From positions 1 through 64,000 of the forward strand of contig JBBHKE010001262.1 of assembly GCA_037447655.1 (NCBI GenBank): DNA of 64,000 nucleotides, in the 5' to 3' direction. The notes under the pieces are model-generated. The model did not search any database. It saw nothing but the letters and a program-made list of their open reading frames with translations, and was not told where the DNA came from. The position numbers and the translations under genes were made by a program. Positions 1 to 11,513 of this stretch are shown here, piece after piece. The first letter of the stretch is position 1, and each line of letters begins with the position of its first letter. This stretch comes from Zygnema cylindricum. Its lineage: Eukaryota > Streptophyta > Zygnematophyceae > Zygnematales > Zygnemataceae.

Positions 1-18
1 TCTCTCTTTCTCTCGAAG

Positions 19-3000
19 GCAATGGCTGCAGTTGCCTTGTTGTGTCCTCTTTTTGGAGTTTTCTGTACCGCAGTCGAGGATACAAGGGTCTTAACAAATG
101 TGTTCCCTTTTGTCATCTTCCCACCTTTTGTCTCCCAGGCCCTCAACAGCAAGGTCGCTCCGGCTGCCTTTGGCCTCGGCCTCGTCTGTTCTGGGCAGCT
201 TTCTGAGCTGTCAAACCTTCCCACAGGTCACGTAATATACGAAGGATTTCTGGAAAAGTCCATTCAGCCATGGATACATCGACTGGTTACTCGATCCATG
301 GCTCTTATAATGGCTATCGGATGGATATGGATATCTGGAGAGGAGAGTGTAAACAGTTTTTTAATCGCTTGTCAAGTCTTTTTGGGACTCCAGCTCCCTT
401 TTACAGTTGTTCCCCTTATTAAGATTACCTCTTCCGAAGCTCGGATGGGAAGTTATCGGAATCCTCCATTGGTGGAAACCATCGCCTGGCTTTGTATTCT
501 TTCGGTTTTTTTCATAAACTCTTGGTTTGTAGCCGATCTTTTTCTGGGGATGGTTGGGGAATTGGAAGAGTTGGGAGGGATGGGATTGTGGGAATGGTTA
601 TTAAGTGGCGAATTTCTCACGGGAGGTTCGGATTTAGGAGTGGGATTATCCATGGCTTCTGTTTGGAGGGATTTGAGCCAACTTCTGACAGCCCTGGCTG
701 CCTTAATGTGGGTGGGAGGAGCCGTAACTCTCATCCTGTGGATGTCTATGTCTCCTCTTAAAGGAGAAGAAGAAGGAGAGGCGAAGAGGCTTTTGGAACA
801 GTATGGGGATCATGGAAGAGAAGGAGAGGAATTTTCTATGTGGTCTTTGGGATCTGTGACACAAAGAGAGAGGGGGACTTCCTCACTCGTAGCTGGTCCT
901 TCTTTATTAAGTGGAAGAGGGGAAATAAGTCAATTGGGAAGGATAGATCCATTTAGGCCCGATCTTCGAAGAAGAGAAACAGGGCTAGTGGGAGGGAGGA
1001 CGAGTGGGTTCCGAGTGGAACCGACCGAAATGGGTTTGTCTATATATGGATCTGATGTAATTAGGTCAGATTTAGGGAGGACAAGGCCTGAAATAAATCA
1101 CAGAGAGACACACAGCTCGTTTAGGGATCCGTTTCAGGGGTGGGAAGTCTCCCAAACCAGGTCTGGAATGAGTTTGGATGAGACTGAAAGAGAAACTGAG
1201 GTCGAAAGGATGGAAGGAAAGGCTGGAATTCAGGAAGCTCCGAGAATGAGAACAATGCTGGAAAGTGAGGGAGAATTTTGGGCAGACGAATGGAATGAAG
1301 AAAGTAAAGCTTGGAGAGAGGAGAAGAGATTGTCGGAAGAAAGCAGTTGGTTGGGTTCAAGGAAGCGAATTGAAGAGGTTATCACTGCAGAAAATCGGAC
1401 AAGGGATGATGTTTTTGCAGAAGTCAATGGTCTTCATGAAGAAGGAACTTGGGAAGGACAAAATAATGTGATTTTAGCAAAGTCATCCACGCTAGATGTG
1501 GTAGGTAATGCTGTGTCGACTTCGGATCTGTTGCCTAGGGCAGTGGACGAGAAACTCGTTAACAGCGGAAAATACATAGAAACCCATCTTGCGGAAGTCA
1601 AGGATCGATATATTGATGGACTTGAGAGTAAGGTTACCATAACAGAGCAAGTTTTAGTTGGTACTGATGATAAGGAAAAAGGTGATTATCTTATTACACA
1701 AGCTAATGCTGAAATTTTTGTTTCTGATGAAAATCGAAAAGATGTTGGTAGCCACTGGATTACCCATGAGGTAGATAAAAAAGGTTTGGAAGAAGAAAAA
1801 TTGAAGGTGATTGAGGTCAAATTCAGACAGGCCTCGGAAGCTGGAGTGGAGAGAGAAGCTGAAGAGGAGAACATCATAGTAGAAAAAGCAGAAAAAGCAA
1901 CTGTCAGCGGCATAGAAACTGAGGAGGTCATTGTATCAGGCATACAGAAAATATGTGATGACGTAGTTGATAAGTTACATTCTAGAACTGGGGGCAATGA
2001 GCAGCAGTTGGAGGACGCTCAGGTTTCTTCAGGTCAAGTTCAAGAAGTACATCAGAAATTTCAGATAGAATCTGATTTTGATGTTGCATCCGGGGTCCAA
2101 AACGATGAGGAAATCAAGGCTTCGTTTTCGAAGGAGTCTTACTCTGAGCCCAGACTGGAACCTGAACCTGAGACCAAACCTGAGATGGAATCTAGACCTG
2201 AAGCTCAGCCTGAAGCTAATCTTTTTCCTGAGCCCCAAACTAAGCCTGAGTTTAAGTCTGAGCCCGAGTCGGAGCCTGTTCTTGGGCCTGGAACTCAGCC
2301 TGTTTCTGAAATTGAAATTCAGTCGGAAAGTAGAGCTGAAACTAAGCTTGAGACGGAGGCTGGAATTGAGGTTGTATTGCAACTTAAGACACTGGAGTCT
2401 GAAGTGACGCCTGAAATTGAGGGGAAACGTGAAAAGGTGGAGTTAGGATTTGATTATGGTGTCAGTAATGAGGCAGTTGTGAATGTTTCAAATGAAGAAG
2501 GGAAAGAGGAAGAGAAATCTGTGCAGGGCAAAGGAGAAGTGGATGCTGAGAAATTGGAGGTAGTAGAGGTAGGGGAGGAACAGTTAGAAACAAGTGTGAA
2601 GAAAGTTCCTGGTTCTTTGAACGAATCTATGTCTGAGCTGAGCCATGAGGCAAAATCATTGACTGAAGTTGCAGAAATTTCCCCTGTAGCAAAAGTAAAG
2701 GAAGAAAACATAAGCGAGATTATGAAAACTGAGGGGGGAAGCTCTGGAAGTAAGACCATAGAGGAGGAGGCCCTGGTAGTGAAGGATAAGATATCCACAG
2801 GGAAGGAAGGTCTTAACTTGGAAGATGGACTGAAAGTTCCAGCAGCACTGGTTGAAAAAAAAGAGAAGGAACAGGACACTGGAATACTGCAAATAGAGGC
2901 TGATTCTACTCTTTTGGTGGCCAATTTAAAAGAATCTTCAGTGAAAGGGACAGTTCTTTACAGAGATCCAACTCTATGTATACCTCAAGGGGAGGCAATT

Positions 3001-5220
3001 TTACAGCCAGAGTCCCCACGTGCTCAAAATTTGAATGTTTTATCAGAAAAACAGTTGACAGATGCTACTACAGCTACACCTGTAGAAGTCAGACTTCAGT
3101 CAAAACCTGGGGTCCAATTTTCTGCGAGTGAAACTGCAAATTTACACGGAATGGGAAGGTTTATAAATACACATGATTTAGGATCAGATTCTATTGCTTT
3201 AGACAAGTCAGACGAAGATGCTGATGTTGATGCTGACATCGATGGTTGGGACGGACCCGCAGAAGATGTCAATCCAGATGAGCCTTCAAATCTTTTGACC
3301 GGTGGCCCTAGTCCTCCAAATTCCATGACTTTGGGAGATGGTCCAGGTTCTAGTAAAAGCTGGAGAAGTTTAGAATCTGATATTTTTGCTGCCACTGGAA
3401 GTGGTAGTGGAAGCTTGTCGAGGTTATCTTCCGGTCTCGGTAGGGGAGCTCGACGTCAATTTACTGCGATTTTGGATGAGTTTTGGGGTAAGGTTTTTGA
3501 TCTCCACGGACAACCAGCCAGTTCGTCTAATTCTTCAAAGGGAGGAAAGGGACATTCAGGTATGGAAGGAGGAGGAAGCAATAATGGTCGAGGGTTATCT
3601 CATCTATTCGACTCAGAAGGGCAACCACAGATGAAAGCTTTGCGAATTCCGGGAAGAGGAGACAGTTCCTACGATGGTCAAGTTGATGTGTATGGGAGGT
3701 CGCTGTCACATCCAAACTCATCATCCTCTCCCTCCTCTCGTCAATTTGCCACACTATCTCATGTACCAAGACCAAGCAGTCGGAGTCGAAATACCTCAGG
3801 ACTTGCAGAAGGACCAAGTCGTTCAACTCCAGGGTTATATACTGATCTCGCAGGATTTTTCAATGATGGGGAATTTGACCCAAGTTTAGCGTTTAACACG
3901 GCACATGTCCCCTCTCGCACCGTTTATCCATCTGGCCGTAGACCCGGATCTGCTCTACAGGGAACTAGTCGGTCTCAATCAACACATTTAACATCTAGTA
4001 ATTCTCTTATTATGGGAAGAAGCCCATACGGAAGTCCTCCAAGTGGTCATGCATCTCCTGGGTATTCTAATTCTGGTGCCACCGGTCTATCAGATCTCTC
4101 AAATTACGATCAGTTGTCGCAAAATGAGGCTCAGGTTTATTTGGGGTATAATGATATGGAGGCGGCTATTGAGGCTCGGGCAAGAATTCAAGTTCAGCGA
4201 TTGGTTGATCCGTACGATCCGATGGGACAACCTCATTCAAATCGTGGTTTAGGAGACGGCAATTTTAACGATGGGTCTGCAATACACGAATTAGATTCGA
4301 ATGTTCGAAGTATGAGAGGAGGAGGAGGTGGAGTTACTTCGTGGGATTCCTCTCCCTCTGGATTTGGGTCCTCGGTCGGAAGTCCTCCTGATGTTTTGGG
4401 AGGTGGGTTGAAGGGAAGGAGGAGTCCTGATGCGGAACTATATCAGAGACAGCAATTAATAGAGACTCAAAGGGCTTATGAAGGAAGATCGATAGAGGGA
4501 CGAATACATGGTCAACATCCGTCAGGAATGACAGAACAGTCGAACAGTTTCCCAATACCATTTGATGATCTCGTGCCTTCTCAGAGGTTGAGAGAAGGTT
4601 TTTCCCTTCAACATCCACTGACAGGAGGAAATCCATTGCAATCTTTTTGGACTAGACAACCTTATGAAACCCTATTTGGACCTCAAGATGGGCAAATCTC
4701 GAATCGGGATTCAGATTTTTCGGATTTGCAGAGACCTCATGAGAGAGGGTCTCCTGAGAGAGGTCACCCAACAAAAGAAATGGAAACTATGGCGAGCTTT
4801 AAAAGCTGTTTGCATCGTTTATTGCGAGTCGATGGTTGCGATTGGTTGTTTCGTTTTGAGACAGGAGGAGATGAAGATTTAATCGCTTGTGTGGCTTTTC
4901 ATGAAAAACAGTTTGGGAGTATGGATTCTTCTGGAGGAGGAGGGGGGCATATTTCAGGACAAGAAGGACAAGGAGGAGTACCAAGTTCGTCGCGAGGAAC
5001 TGGTGGGAGAGAGAAAGGGAGTTTTGGGATTCGTGGGGAATCTGGAGGAAATGATCTTACAGGTTGGACTTTATGGGCTTGTGGGGAGAAATGTGTCTGG
5101 AATCCTCCATTGATTGTCAGTTTTGGAGTGTGGTGTGTTCACCGGATTTTGGAATTATCTCAAATGGAGAGTCGACCGGAGTTGTGGGGGAAATACACTT
5201 ACGTTTTGAACCGATTGCAG
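19..5220 (+). CDS. EIN2: EIN2, ethylene-signalling membrane protein: long penultimate exon, 5' part outside window
   Basis: EIN2 is the central ethylene transducer: an ER NRAMP-like membrane domain whose cytosolic C-terminal end (CEND) is released and acts in the cytoplasm and nucleus. The exon opens with the last NRAMP-like membrane segments (hydrophobic stretches within about residues 25-240 counted from the Met codon at 22), then a very long hydrophilic CEND. Conserved CEND blocks seen: LDEFWGKVFDLHGQ (about 3472-3513), SFWTRQPYETLFG (about 4642-4680), FKSCLHRLLRVDGCDWLF (about 4798-4851) and MESRPELWGKYTYVLNRLQ ending at 5220. A pyrimidine tract and AG at 17-18 suggest the exon starts at 19; the Met at 22 is internal, not the true start, because the N-terminal transmembrane part is missing upstream. 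The exon ends in frame at CAG before a GTGAGA donor. About 1,733 codons here already exceed whole Arabidopsis EIN2 (1,294 aa). The excess is an E/K/P-rich linker. Confidence 0.95.
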
Positions 5221-5696
5221 GTGAGAGTTTTATCATATCTTTATTTTTTCTTCCTAATCAGAAAATTTGAGGAGTCAAAAGTGTTTCACAGCCGATATCT
5301 GTCGCTTCTTTTTTCTTGAATCAGAAATTATGGCTCTTCCTATGTTTTACTATTTTAAATTCAACAAGTTTGGAAATTTAGAGGCATGTAAATGTGGTAA
5401 TCTTTGAAGTTCCGTTCTCTCCCCCTCCCCCTCCCCCTTCCCCTCCCCCTCTCCCTCTCCCTCTCCCTCTCCCTCCTGTATTTTTATTTCTCCCTTTATC
5501 TTTCAGAAACCTATTCTGTTGAGTTTTACTCTTTTCCACTTATCCTCTCCTTTTGTATCCAGTTGCAAAATCTTGGAAAGAAAGAAAGGAAGAATACGAA
5601 GGCCACCCAGTTTTAACAAGCTTCTCTTCTCCCTCGCCATCTTTCTCTCTCTCTCTTTCCCTTCTCCTTTTTTCCTCTGTTGTTTCAAAAAAACAG
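5221..5696 (+). other. EIN2: EIN2 intron, phase 0
   Basis: The donor GTGAGAG follows the codon for the last Q of VLNRLQ; the acceptor is a pyrimidine-rich tract ending AAACAG at 5696. Removing 476 bp joins LNRLQ to GILDPAFFKPR, the junction expected from known EIN2 proteins (LNRLQG-I-DPAFSKPR). Reading through instead gives an unrelated tail that stops at 5319. Confidence 0.93.
5415..5476 (+). repeat. CT/CCCTCT microsatellite in the EIN2 intron
   Basis: A pure pyrimidine run of CCCCCT and CCCTCT units about 60 bp long, mid-intron and well upstream of the acceptor. A likely polymorphic simple repeat. Confidence 0.9.
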
Positions 5697-6155
5697 GGAA
5701 TCCTCGATCCTGCTTTTTTCAAGCCCAGGTCAATTCCCCTTCTCTGTAAATGTTTCAAAGATAAGGTCGGAATGGAACCCATCTCTCTCCGCCCCCCTCT
5801 TCCCATCAACAGTCATCTTGTTGATTTTGTCCATGGTTTCAACCAAGGAGGATGGCCTTGGCAAGCTGGAGGAGCCATTTATAGTAAGACAAAGGCTCCG
5901 AGTTCTCAAATTTTTCTTGATATGATCAAAGAAGTTGAGGCAGCGGTGGGAGCGAGAAAAGGACGAACCGGTACCGCTGCCGGAGACGTGGCTTTTCCAA
6001 AAGGAAAGGAAAATTTGGCGTCAGTTTTGAAACGGTACAAACGAAGGCTCGCAAATAGGTCTTCGACAGGAGGAGGAGGAGGAGGAGGAGGAAGCGGTCA
6101 GGGATCAGGAGGAAGGAAAGGAGGAGGACACTCTTCAGGTGTTTTGGTATCATAA
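5697..6155 (+). CDS. EIN2: EIN2 terminal exon (C-terminal end with nuclear-localisation region)
   Basis: Encodes the last 152 residues and a TAA stop. It begins GILDPAFFKPR and contains the highly conserved EIN2 C-terminal block: FLDMIKEVEAAVGARKGRTG, then TAAGDVAFPKGKENLASVLK, then the basic stretch RYKRRLANR, which matches the nuclear-localisation region by which the cleaved CEND enters the nucleus in Arabidopsis. A glycine-rich low-complexity tail (8-Gly run, then GSGQGSGGRKGGG) follows and is not conserved in the family. The residues between LCKCFK and the FLDMIKEVE block differ from angiosperms. Frame and splice phase agree with the preceding exon, so the gene looks intact at this end. 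Confidence 0.95.
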   Translation, partial: GILDPAFFKPRSIPLLCKCFKDKVGMEPISLRPPLPINSHLVDFVHGFNQGGWPWQAGGAIYSKTKAPSSQIFLDMIKEVEAAVGARKGRTGTAAGDVAFPKGKENLASVLKRYKRRLANRSSTGGGGGGGGSGQGSGGRKGGGHSSGVLVS

Positions 6156-7929
6156 AGAAAGGAGGGAGGAGGGAAGGAGGAGGACGAGGAGGAGGGAGTG
6201 AATGATCTTCGTCAGTGCTTTTGGGTGGAGTTTTTGTTATTTCTAGTTTTCAAATTTTCTGAGAGTTTTCAAAAGGATTCGACTATGGGGAAACAGTACA
6301 GGGCTGAAAAAAAACGATCATTTGAAGTGACAAGAACCTCGTTGGAACTTGGGAATCAAAAATTTGGGCGGTTCATCGTCTTTGTTGTAGTTTGGCAGTG
6401 GATATGAGAAGGCAGCTTTTTTTTTTTTTAGGGCTTTCTGTCGTCTCACTGGCTCAGCCGGGCAGTATCAAATTCTTTTCTGATTTGCTGCCCACGACAT
6501 GAAGGGCTTCTCAAAAACTTTTGGCTGCCCGTTCTCTCATCTGCTGGCAGATGATATTTTCAGATGCAAAAAGTAAAAAAAACAAACCTGAAAAACAAAT
6601 CAAAGAAAAAAAAACAATGACATTCATAGGTAGTGGAGAAATGTGGACCGTTGCAGTGCTGTATGTAGTATACTGCGTGGTTTTAGTGTAGATTTTGTCT
6701 CAATTTTTCATGATATGGAGCTTCTTGTGAATGTGAATTTGGTTTTTAGTGGTCTAGACTTTTTTTTTGTTGGTAAGACATAAGCAAGGGGTTTTAGGGC
6801 GTCAACATCACTTGCCAAATGGAACTTCAAAGCCTTTCAGTGTGTTTTTTGTATCAGCTACACACTCGAAAAACCGGATTGATGCTCCATTTTCTGGGAT
6901 GTTACTCACTGTTACAAAAGTAGAGTTGTGTTTGTTATAAAGTTAGTTGTTAGCGGTTGGAATTTGGTTTTCGGAGAAGGAGAAAAACTTGTTCCTTTTT
7001 TTTCCGTTACTCGTTGAACTTTATCGGAGATGGTGTGTGTGTGTTCCCAGTGAAATAACTAAAAGTGACAGGTGGCTTTTTGAATGGTGTTGGATTCATC
7101 TATTTGTGATACGAAATGTTCATGGCGAAAAGTTTGCAGGATTTTGTTCAAGGAAAGAGCTAAACGCAAAGAGAGAAGCAGAGAGTAGGAGTAAATGGAA
7201 AATGTATAGCATTCAAGAAAAGCTGTTACTTTTACCTGCTGTTAATTTGAATCATGGCTATACATTCACTTTTTGACTATTTTGTGCGAAGTAGTGTCAA
7301 TGTTGACTCTTTTAGACAGACCATCATCGTTATGGTACACTACTGTACATTGGGAATTGCTTTAGAATGCAAAAGGGAATCTACATTATTTGCAGTCCGG
7401 CCAACACAACAAGCAAAGCAATGAAGGGAATTGTTTCACAAATTTCAGCATTTGTACCTACAAAGGAATGGAGAAGTGTGAGGAGAGTGAAAGGGAAAAA
7501 CAATTTAGTAATTTCTTGAGGGTCACGAGGCGAAAATGAAAAATATAGACCTTGTTTTTTCTTGGAGAGAATTAATGTGGGAGTGAAAATATCATGTAGG
7601 GTGTATTATCTGTTAGAAAAAAAAAATGGCTGACTTTATAAAAAAGCGCGATGGTAAACCATCTGAGTCTATGGGAACAAAAGGAAGTAGCACGGCAAAA
7701 ACTGAATAACTACATGTCGGGGGAAGAAACAAAAACGATAAGCAAGGCAAAAGCAACGAAAATACGAAAAGATGGCCAGTGAACGGAAAACACCCAAAGA
7801 AGCAAAAAACAACAAACGAAACATCAAAGGAAAGAGCTAACACCTATCAACAAAACCCCAACATAACTAAAAATCTACGCAATACAACCACATAAGTCCC
7901 CCAACCTGGAGGAGCACGAGGAGGGAGTT
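6156..7929. other. EIN2 3' flank, no gene seen
   Basis: Starts with a purine-rich GGA/GAG tract (6158-6200), probably 3' UTR. At 6460-6493 an imperfect hairpin can form (GGGCAG..CAAAT against ATTTGCTGCCC), and at 6538-6553 there is a near-perfect palindrome (CATCTGC-TG-GCAGATG). No open frame here has recognisable protein similarity; the frame at 6947-7276 has no family signature. The right part (about 7620-7929) may be the 3' non-coding end of the neighbouring minus-strand reverse-transcriptase relic. Confidence 0.5.
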
Positions 7930-10493
7930 TCAGAACACGTCGACAATCCATAGCCGCAATAGACGATCCAAGGAGGATAGAAGCCTGCACTCGTTGCAGG
8001 GCAACCGATAAACGTTGACGGTAAAAGAATTAGCTACAAAAGGGCTCCCCGGTCCACGCCGCTCGAACGAACGCCAACCACAAGCACGGAGGAACTCGTC
8101 CAAAGCCACACCCAAACAACCAAATATCTCAACCGCCATCGGAATAAAACGATCTGTAGCATCGCGATGGGCATAATCACGCTCCTTCCACCAAGCCGCG
8201 TCATGTGCGGCCACACCCACATGTCGAGCTGCCTAATTGACAACTGTATTAGAGGTAGGGTTTGCCAAAACAACGTCACCAAATGTACGACGCGCACCAT
8301 CAAGTAATACAATGTCAATCCGACGGGAAGGAATAATGTGGGAAACATCCCAGCGGACGGAACATCCCCCCACAGAAGAGATAGTAGCAATGGTGTCTCG
8401 AATCGTGTCGTGCGCCTAAATCAACTCGCCCCCGTGGGAGCAACGAAGCAAATGAACGACGTCGCGCTCAAGAACGTGGTCACATGAGCAAACAAGAGAG
8501 CCAAGCAAAGGTGGGTGAGGGAGGCTAAGCCAAAACCTGAGGGCCGTGGTGAATTGAGCAGGGGTGAATTGGAGGGTAGATAAGATAGGGATAGCCAATA
8601 GCCAAGCTCCGGAACCAAGTCCGCCACAGAAAAAGATAACGTGCACGCAAAGAATCAGAAAGAAGCGCCTCGAGAAGCTCAGACTTAATGGCGGCGACAA
8701 CCTTATCAGAAATAAATTCTTGAACACGTGCACCTGATATTGAAACAAGAGTGGAAAGAACTGGCATGTCCCCGATAACTGCAAGAGTAAGAGAACAAGA
8801 TGCATCGAGAAGGGGACTGTGGAAGGCGAGCACACTGTCCAAAACTTAGAGTACAACGGTAGCAAGAATAGGAGTGTCCCCAACCAAAAAACGAGAGACA
8901 ATAGTGGAAGCAACAAGGCACCAACTTCCCAAATAGGCGGCGGGAGCAACACGGGCCATCGATAGTAAACCCAAACTGCCTGCAAAGACTTGAAGAGAGG
9001 CCAAAATACGGGCTGCAGGCCCAGACTCGAGATCAAAAGCCCCACGACCTAACAAAGTATGAAAGACCTCCACGAAGCGATTGTCAAATGGTGAAAGAGA
9101 CAACACAAAAGTAGGAGTGGGAGGGGAAGTACGAGTAAGGTAGGAGGGGCAATGGGGGAAATACCCGGTGAAAAGTGCAAAAGCCACTTGGGGATTAGAA
9201 AAGTTAGGAAGGTCATCCACATGGGACAAAGCTGTCTGAAGAGCAGAATAAAAAAATGCTTGATGTATAGATCAGAACCGAGCGGTCAACTTAACTCACG
9301 AATGCCTTCGGATGGAGGAGTCTGAAAACCCAGAGGGGGAGTGAAAGAAAGAGGAATAACACGAGGGGACTAAACAACATACTTAGTGGGTTGGACAGAA
9401 AGAATGAGTTCGGCCAAACCATCCATGAAAAAGTTATAGGCCTGAAGGACCGATAATGTGTGTGTCGTTCGCAACTGAAGGGAAGAGGCAAGATGGAAAT
9501 GCAGCCACGGAAGCTCAGAGGGCCTGGTAATGAGCAAGGGCAAATTAAGGGCCCCCAAGAGGATCGCACTGACGAGTGGCAGTCGTGGAAGAAAGTGGGA
9601 CCAAATCACCATCAATGCAAAAAGAAAGGTTGCTGCTCAAAGAATAAAAAACCCTCACAAAAAGAAATATCTAGACAATTAGAGAAGGTGCAGCCATAAG
9701 CTCGTAAAAAAAAGCATTACGATCCATGTATTGAAAGCATTAGAAACATCAACTTGAAGGACTAACACTCGAATCCCGTGGAACATTGCTTCGCAACCTC
9801 CGCAGGTTGCCACTCCAAACTGATGAGGAGAGAATTAATCATGGAAGGCGGGCTGGAGCTGGATGTTGATGGCACGAGCCACCAATTGGTACAACACCTC
9901 GCCAACGGCAATAAGACGAATTCTCCCATTGCGTTTGGTGACACTTACATGGCGGGAGGCCGTGAGGAGATCACAAATACGAGAGGGGACAGTGCCACCA
10001 ACAATAAGAGAACAAACTCGAAAAAACATATCAAATCCTCGGGCACCTGATTTTGGAGGCAAAACATCGCGAAATAAGTCATATACTGTGCGCGATGGAC
10101 CCTCTGATGAAAGATATGGAGAAGTCGTAAAGGCTTTAATAAAAGCGTCTCGATCTAGGATAAAACACTTTGCCGGCTCAAAGGTGTGAATAGAGGGGGA
10201 TTGAGGGGTGGGAGCCGGTGGATGGAGAGCTGGAAGAATCTCGTTAGTCTGAGTAGACCGAGGAGCACGATTAAACGGCTAGAGGGCTCGAACCGCTCGA
10301 GAGAGCTCACTAACTCGGCCCAAATGAACCACAGGAAGTTAAGAGGATGGGACATTTGACTTCCTAGATCTTCCACGTGGTGTGAAGGAAGTACTCGCAA
10401 CTCAATCCTCGTGCGTGTGAGGGGCCTTCCAATCACCTCAAAGAAATCGTCGGCATCGAGCCATAGTTTATCGGGCCTTGCTGCCACCTCCAC
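7930..10493 (-). pseudogene. decayed non-LTR-type reverse transcriptase with C-terminal Zn-knuckle/endonuclease-like tail
   Basis: Read right to left over several frames. A GRVSELSRAVRAL-like segment lies near 10300. The RT fingers block, including RICDLLTASRHVSVTKRNGR and the segment ending VGEVLYQLVARAINIQL, lies at 9850-10062. RT motif A, LQVDVSNAFNT, is at about 9720-9765. Corrupted motif B and ADD-box regions follow near 9590-9440. Further on is a segment with FDLESGPAARILASLQVF and RVAPAAYLGSW (about 8900-9080). The tail has a C-x-C...H...C arrangement (8420-8500), RRIDIVLLDGARRTFGDVV and a C-terminal block ending near 7930 with KERDYAHRD and FIPMAVEIFGCLGVALDEFL. Frameshifts and stops break it throughout. 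The catalytic YxDD/ADD is not recognisable (TTHT in its place). This fits a widespread group of eukaryotic RT proteins. Assignment to a restriction-like-endonuclease LINE group is inference. Confidence 0.75.
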
Positions 10494-10513
10494 GGCTTGG
10501 TAATACTAGAACC

Positions 10514-11043
10514 TGCAATTGTGAGACCTCCATAGGTCCTCCAAATGGGCAACTCACATGAATCCCCTAGGATAACCTTGACCCCTTGGTGTTTCAACAA
10601 GAATAACTGCCACCCTGGCAGACAAAAACTATGACCACCTTCACCTTTGTGAAGACAAGACTCCTTTCTGTGGATAGCAAAAAGAATTCTTGAATTTTCT
10701 CCCCTGAGCATATGAAGGGTCAAAAATTATCTTTTGTACAGAAGCACTCTGGGAGAGAGGCGACTACCTAGAAATTTGTAAAGTCCTAAATCCCTCTCTA
10801 AACCCTCTACTACTAGAGTGCAGCACCAATAAAAATATTGTGTCGTACACAAAGGTACTGGTGCGCAGTACTTTTTGTAGGGCCATCGTACGTCATGGCC
10901 AAAATGTCGACGCCTGCGATATCCGGATTCGCTCCCATATTCTCCGCAAATGCCAGAAGCCAATGAGGTTGTGCCACGTGTCACTTGACGTGGTGGTGAC
11001 CAAAAACCGCCAAAATACGTATTCCGCGATCTCGACACCTATC
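10514..11043 (-). repeat. solo LTR of family B, left part (split by E1)
   Basis: Begins TGCAATTGTGAGACCTCC, as do the LTRs of E2. The right part lies at 15267-15796. Together they form one LTR of about 1,055 bp with no coding interior, flanked by GAACC (10509-10513) and AAACC (15797-15801), a decayed 5-bp target-site duplication. This implies insertion followed by LTR-LTR recombination. Confidence 0.8.
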
Positions 11044-11162
11044 TGTAATTTTGTGACCTCCATTAGTCCATAGAATGTCCAATTTATATGAAAACTCTAG
11101 GATAATATTTGCACTTTTGACTTTAGCAATGAATAAGTGCCACCCTCCCATGCAAAAAACTC

Positions 11163-11240
11163 TGACCGACTACACCAAAACTTTGACTGACTACACCAAA
11201 ATTTTGACCGACTACACCAAAACTTTGACCGACTACACTT
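11163..11240. repeat. 21-bp tandem repeat, about 3.7 copies
   Basis: The unit TGACCGACTACACCAAAACTT recurs at 11163, 11184, 11205 and 11226 with few mismatches. It is absent from the E1 5' LTR, where a single TGACTGACTTC lies at the same place, so it arose after insertion or in one LTR only. Confidence 0.9.
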
Positions 11241-11408
11241 GTGTGTAGCGTGGATTCCCCTAAGTGTGCAGCAAAAAGAATCATTGATATTGCTCACTTG
11301 CACATTAAGTTATGGATGGCCAAAAGTGGCCTATAAATATAGATGCACTCTGAGAGAGAGGCGGCTACCTAAATTTTTCCTTAGTTGTAATCCCTCTCTC
11401 TGAACCTA

Positions 11409-11513
11409 CTACTAGTGTACCTTAGCCAATCAAAAGATTGTAAGGTATAAGAAGGTACAGGCTACTAGTGTACCTTAGCCAATCAAAAGAATGTTAGGTA
11501 CAAGAAGGTACAG
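11409..11513. repeat. 53-bp tandem duplication in E1 3' LTR
   Basis: CTACTAGTGTACCTTAGCC starts at 11409 and again at 11462, each followed by AATCAAAAG and GGTA..AAGAAGGTACAGG. The 5' LTR has one copy. Confidence 0.9.

Noticed and set aside
2029-2407. Open frames in both strands over the EIN2 P/E-rich repeat zone
   Set aside because: Low-complexity composition makes alternative frames open; the EIN2 frame is the supported one.
22-5319. A single uninterrupted EIN2 reading frame of 1,765 codons
   Set aside because: The last 33 codons read through the GTGAGA donor into intron. The conserved C-terminal block is in another frame at 5697-6155, and splicing joins them exactly.
6947-7276. Open frame of 109 codons downstream of EIN2
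   Set aside because: No recognisable domain, unremarkable composition, and within the likely 3' flank; consistent with chance.
8416-9045. 209-codon minus-strand frame, hydrophobic and looking like a membrane protein
   Set aside because: Sits inside the decayed RT, and another frame of the same strand carries family-like residues; the hydrophobicity comes from frameshifted sequence.
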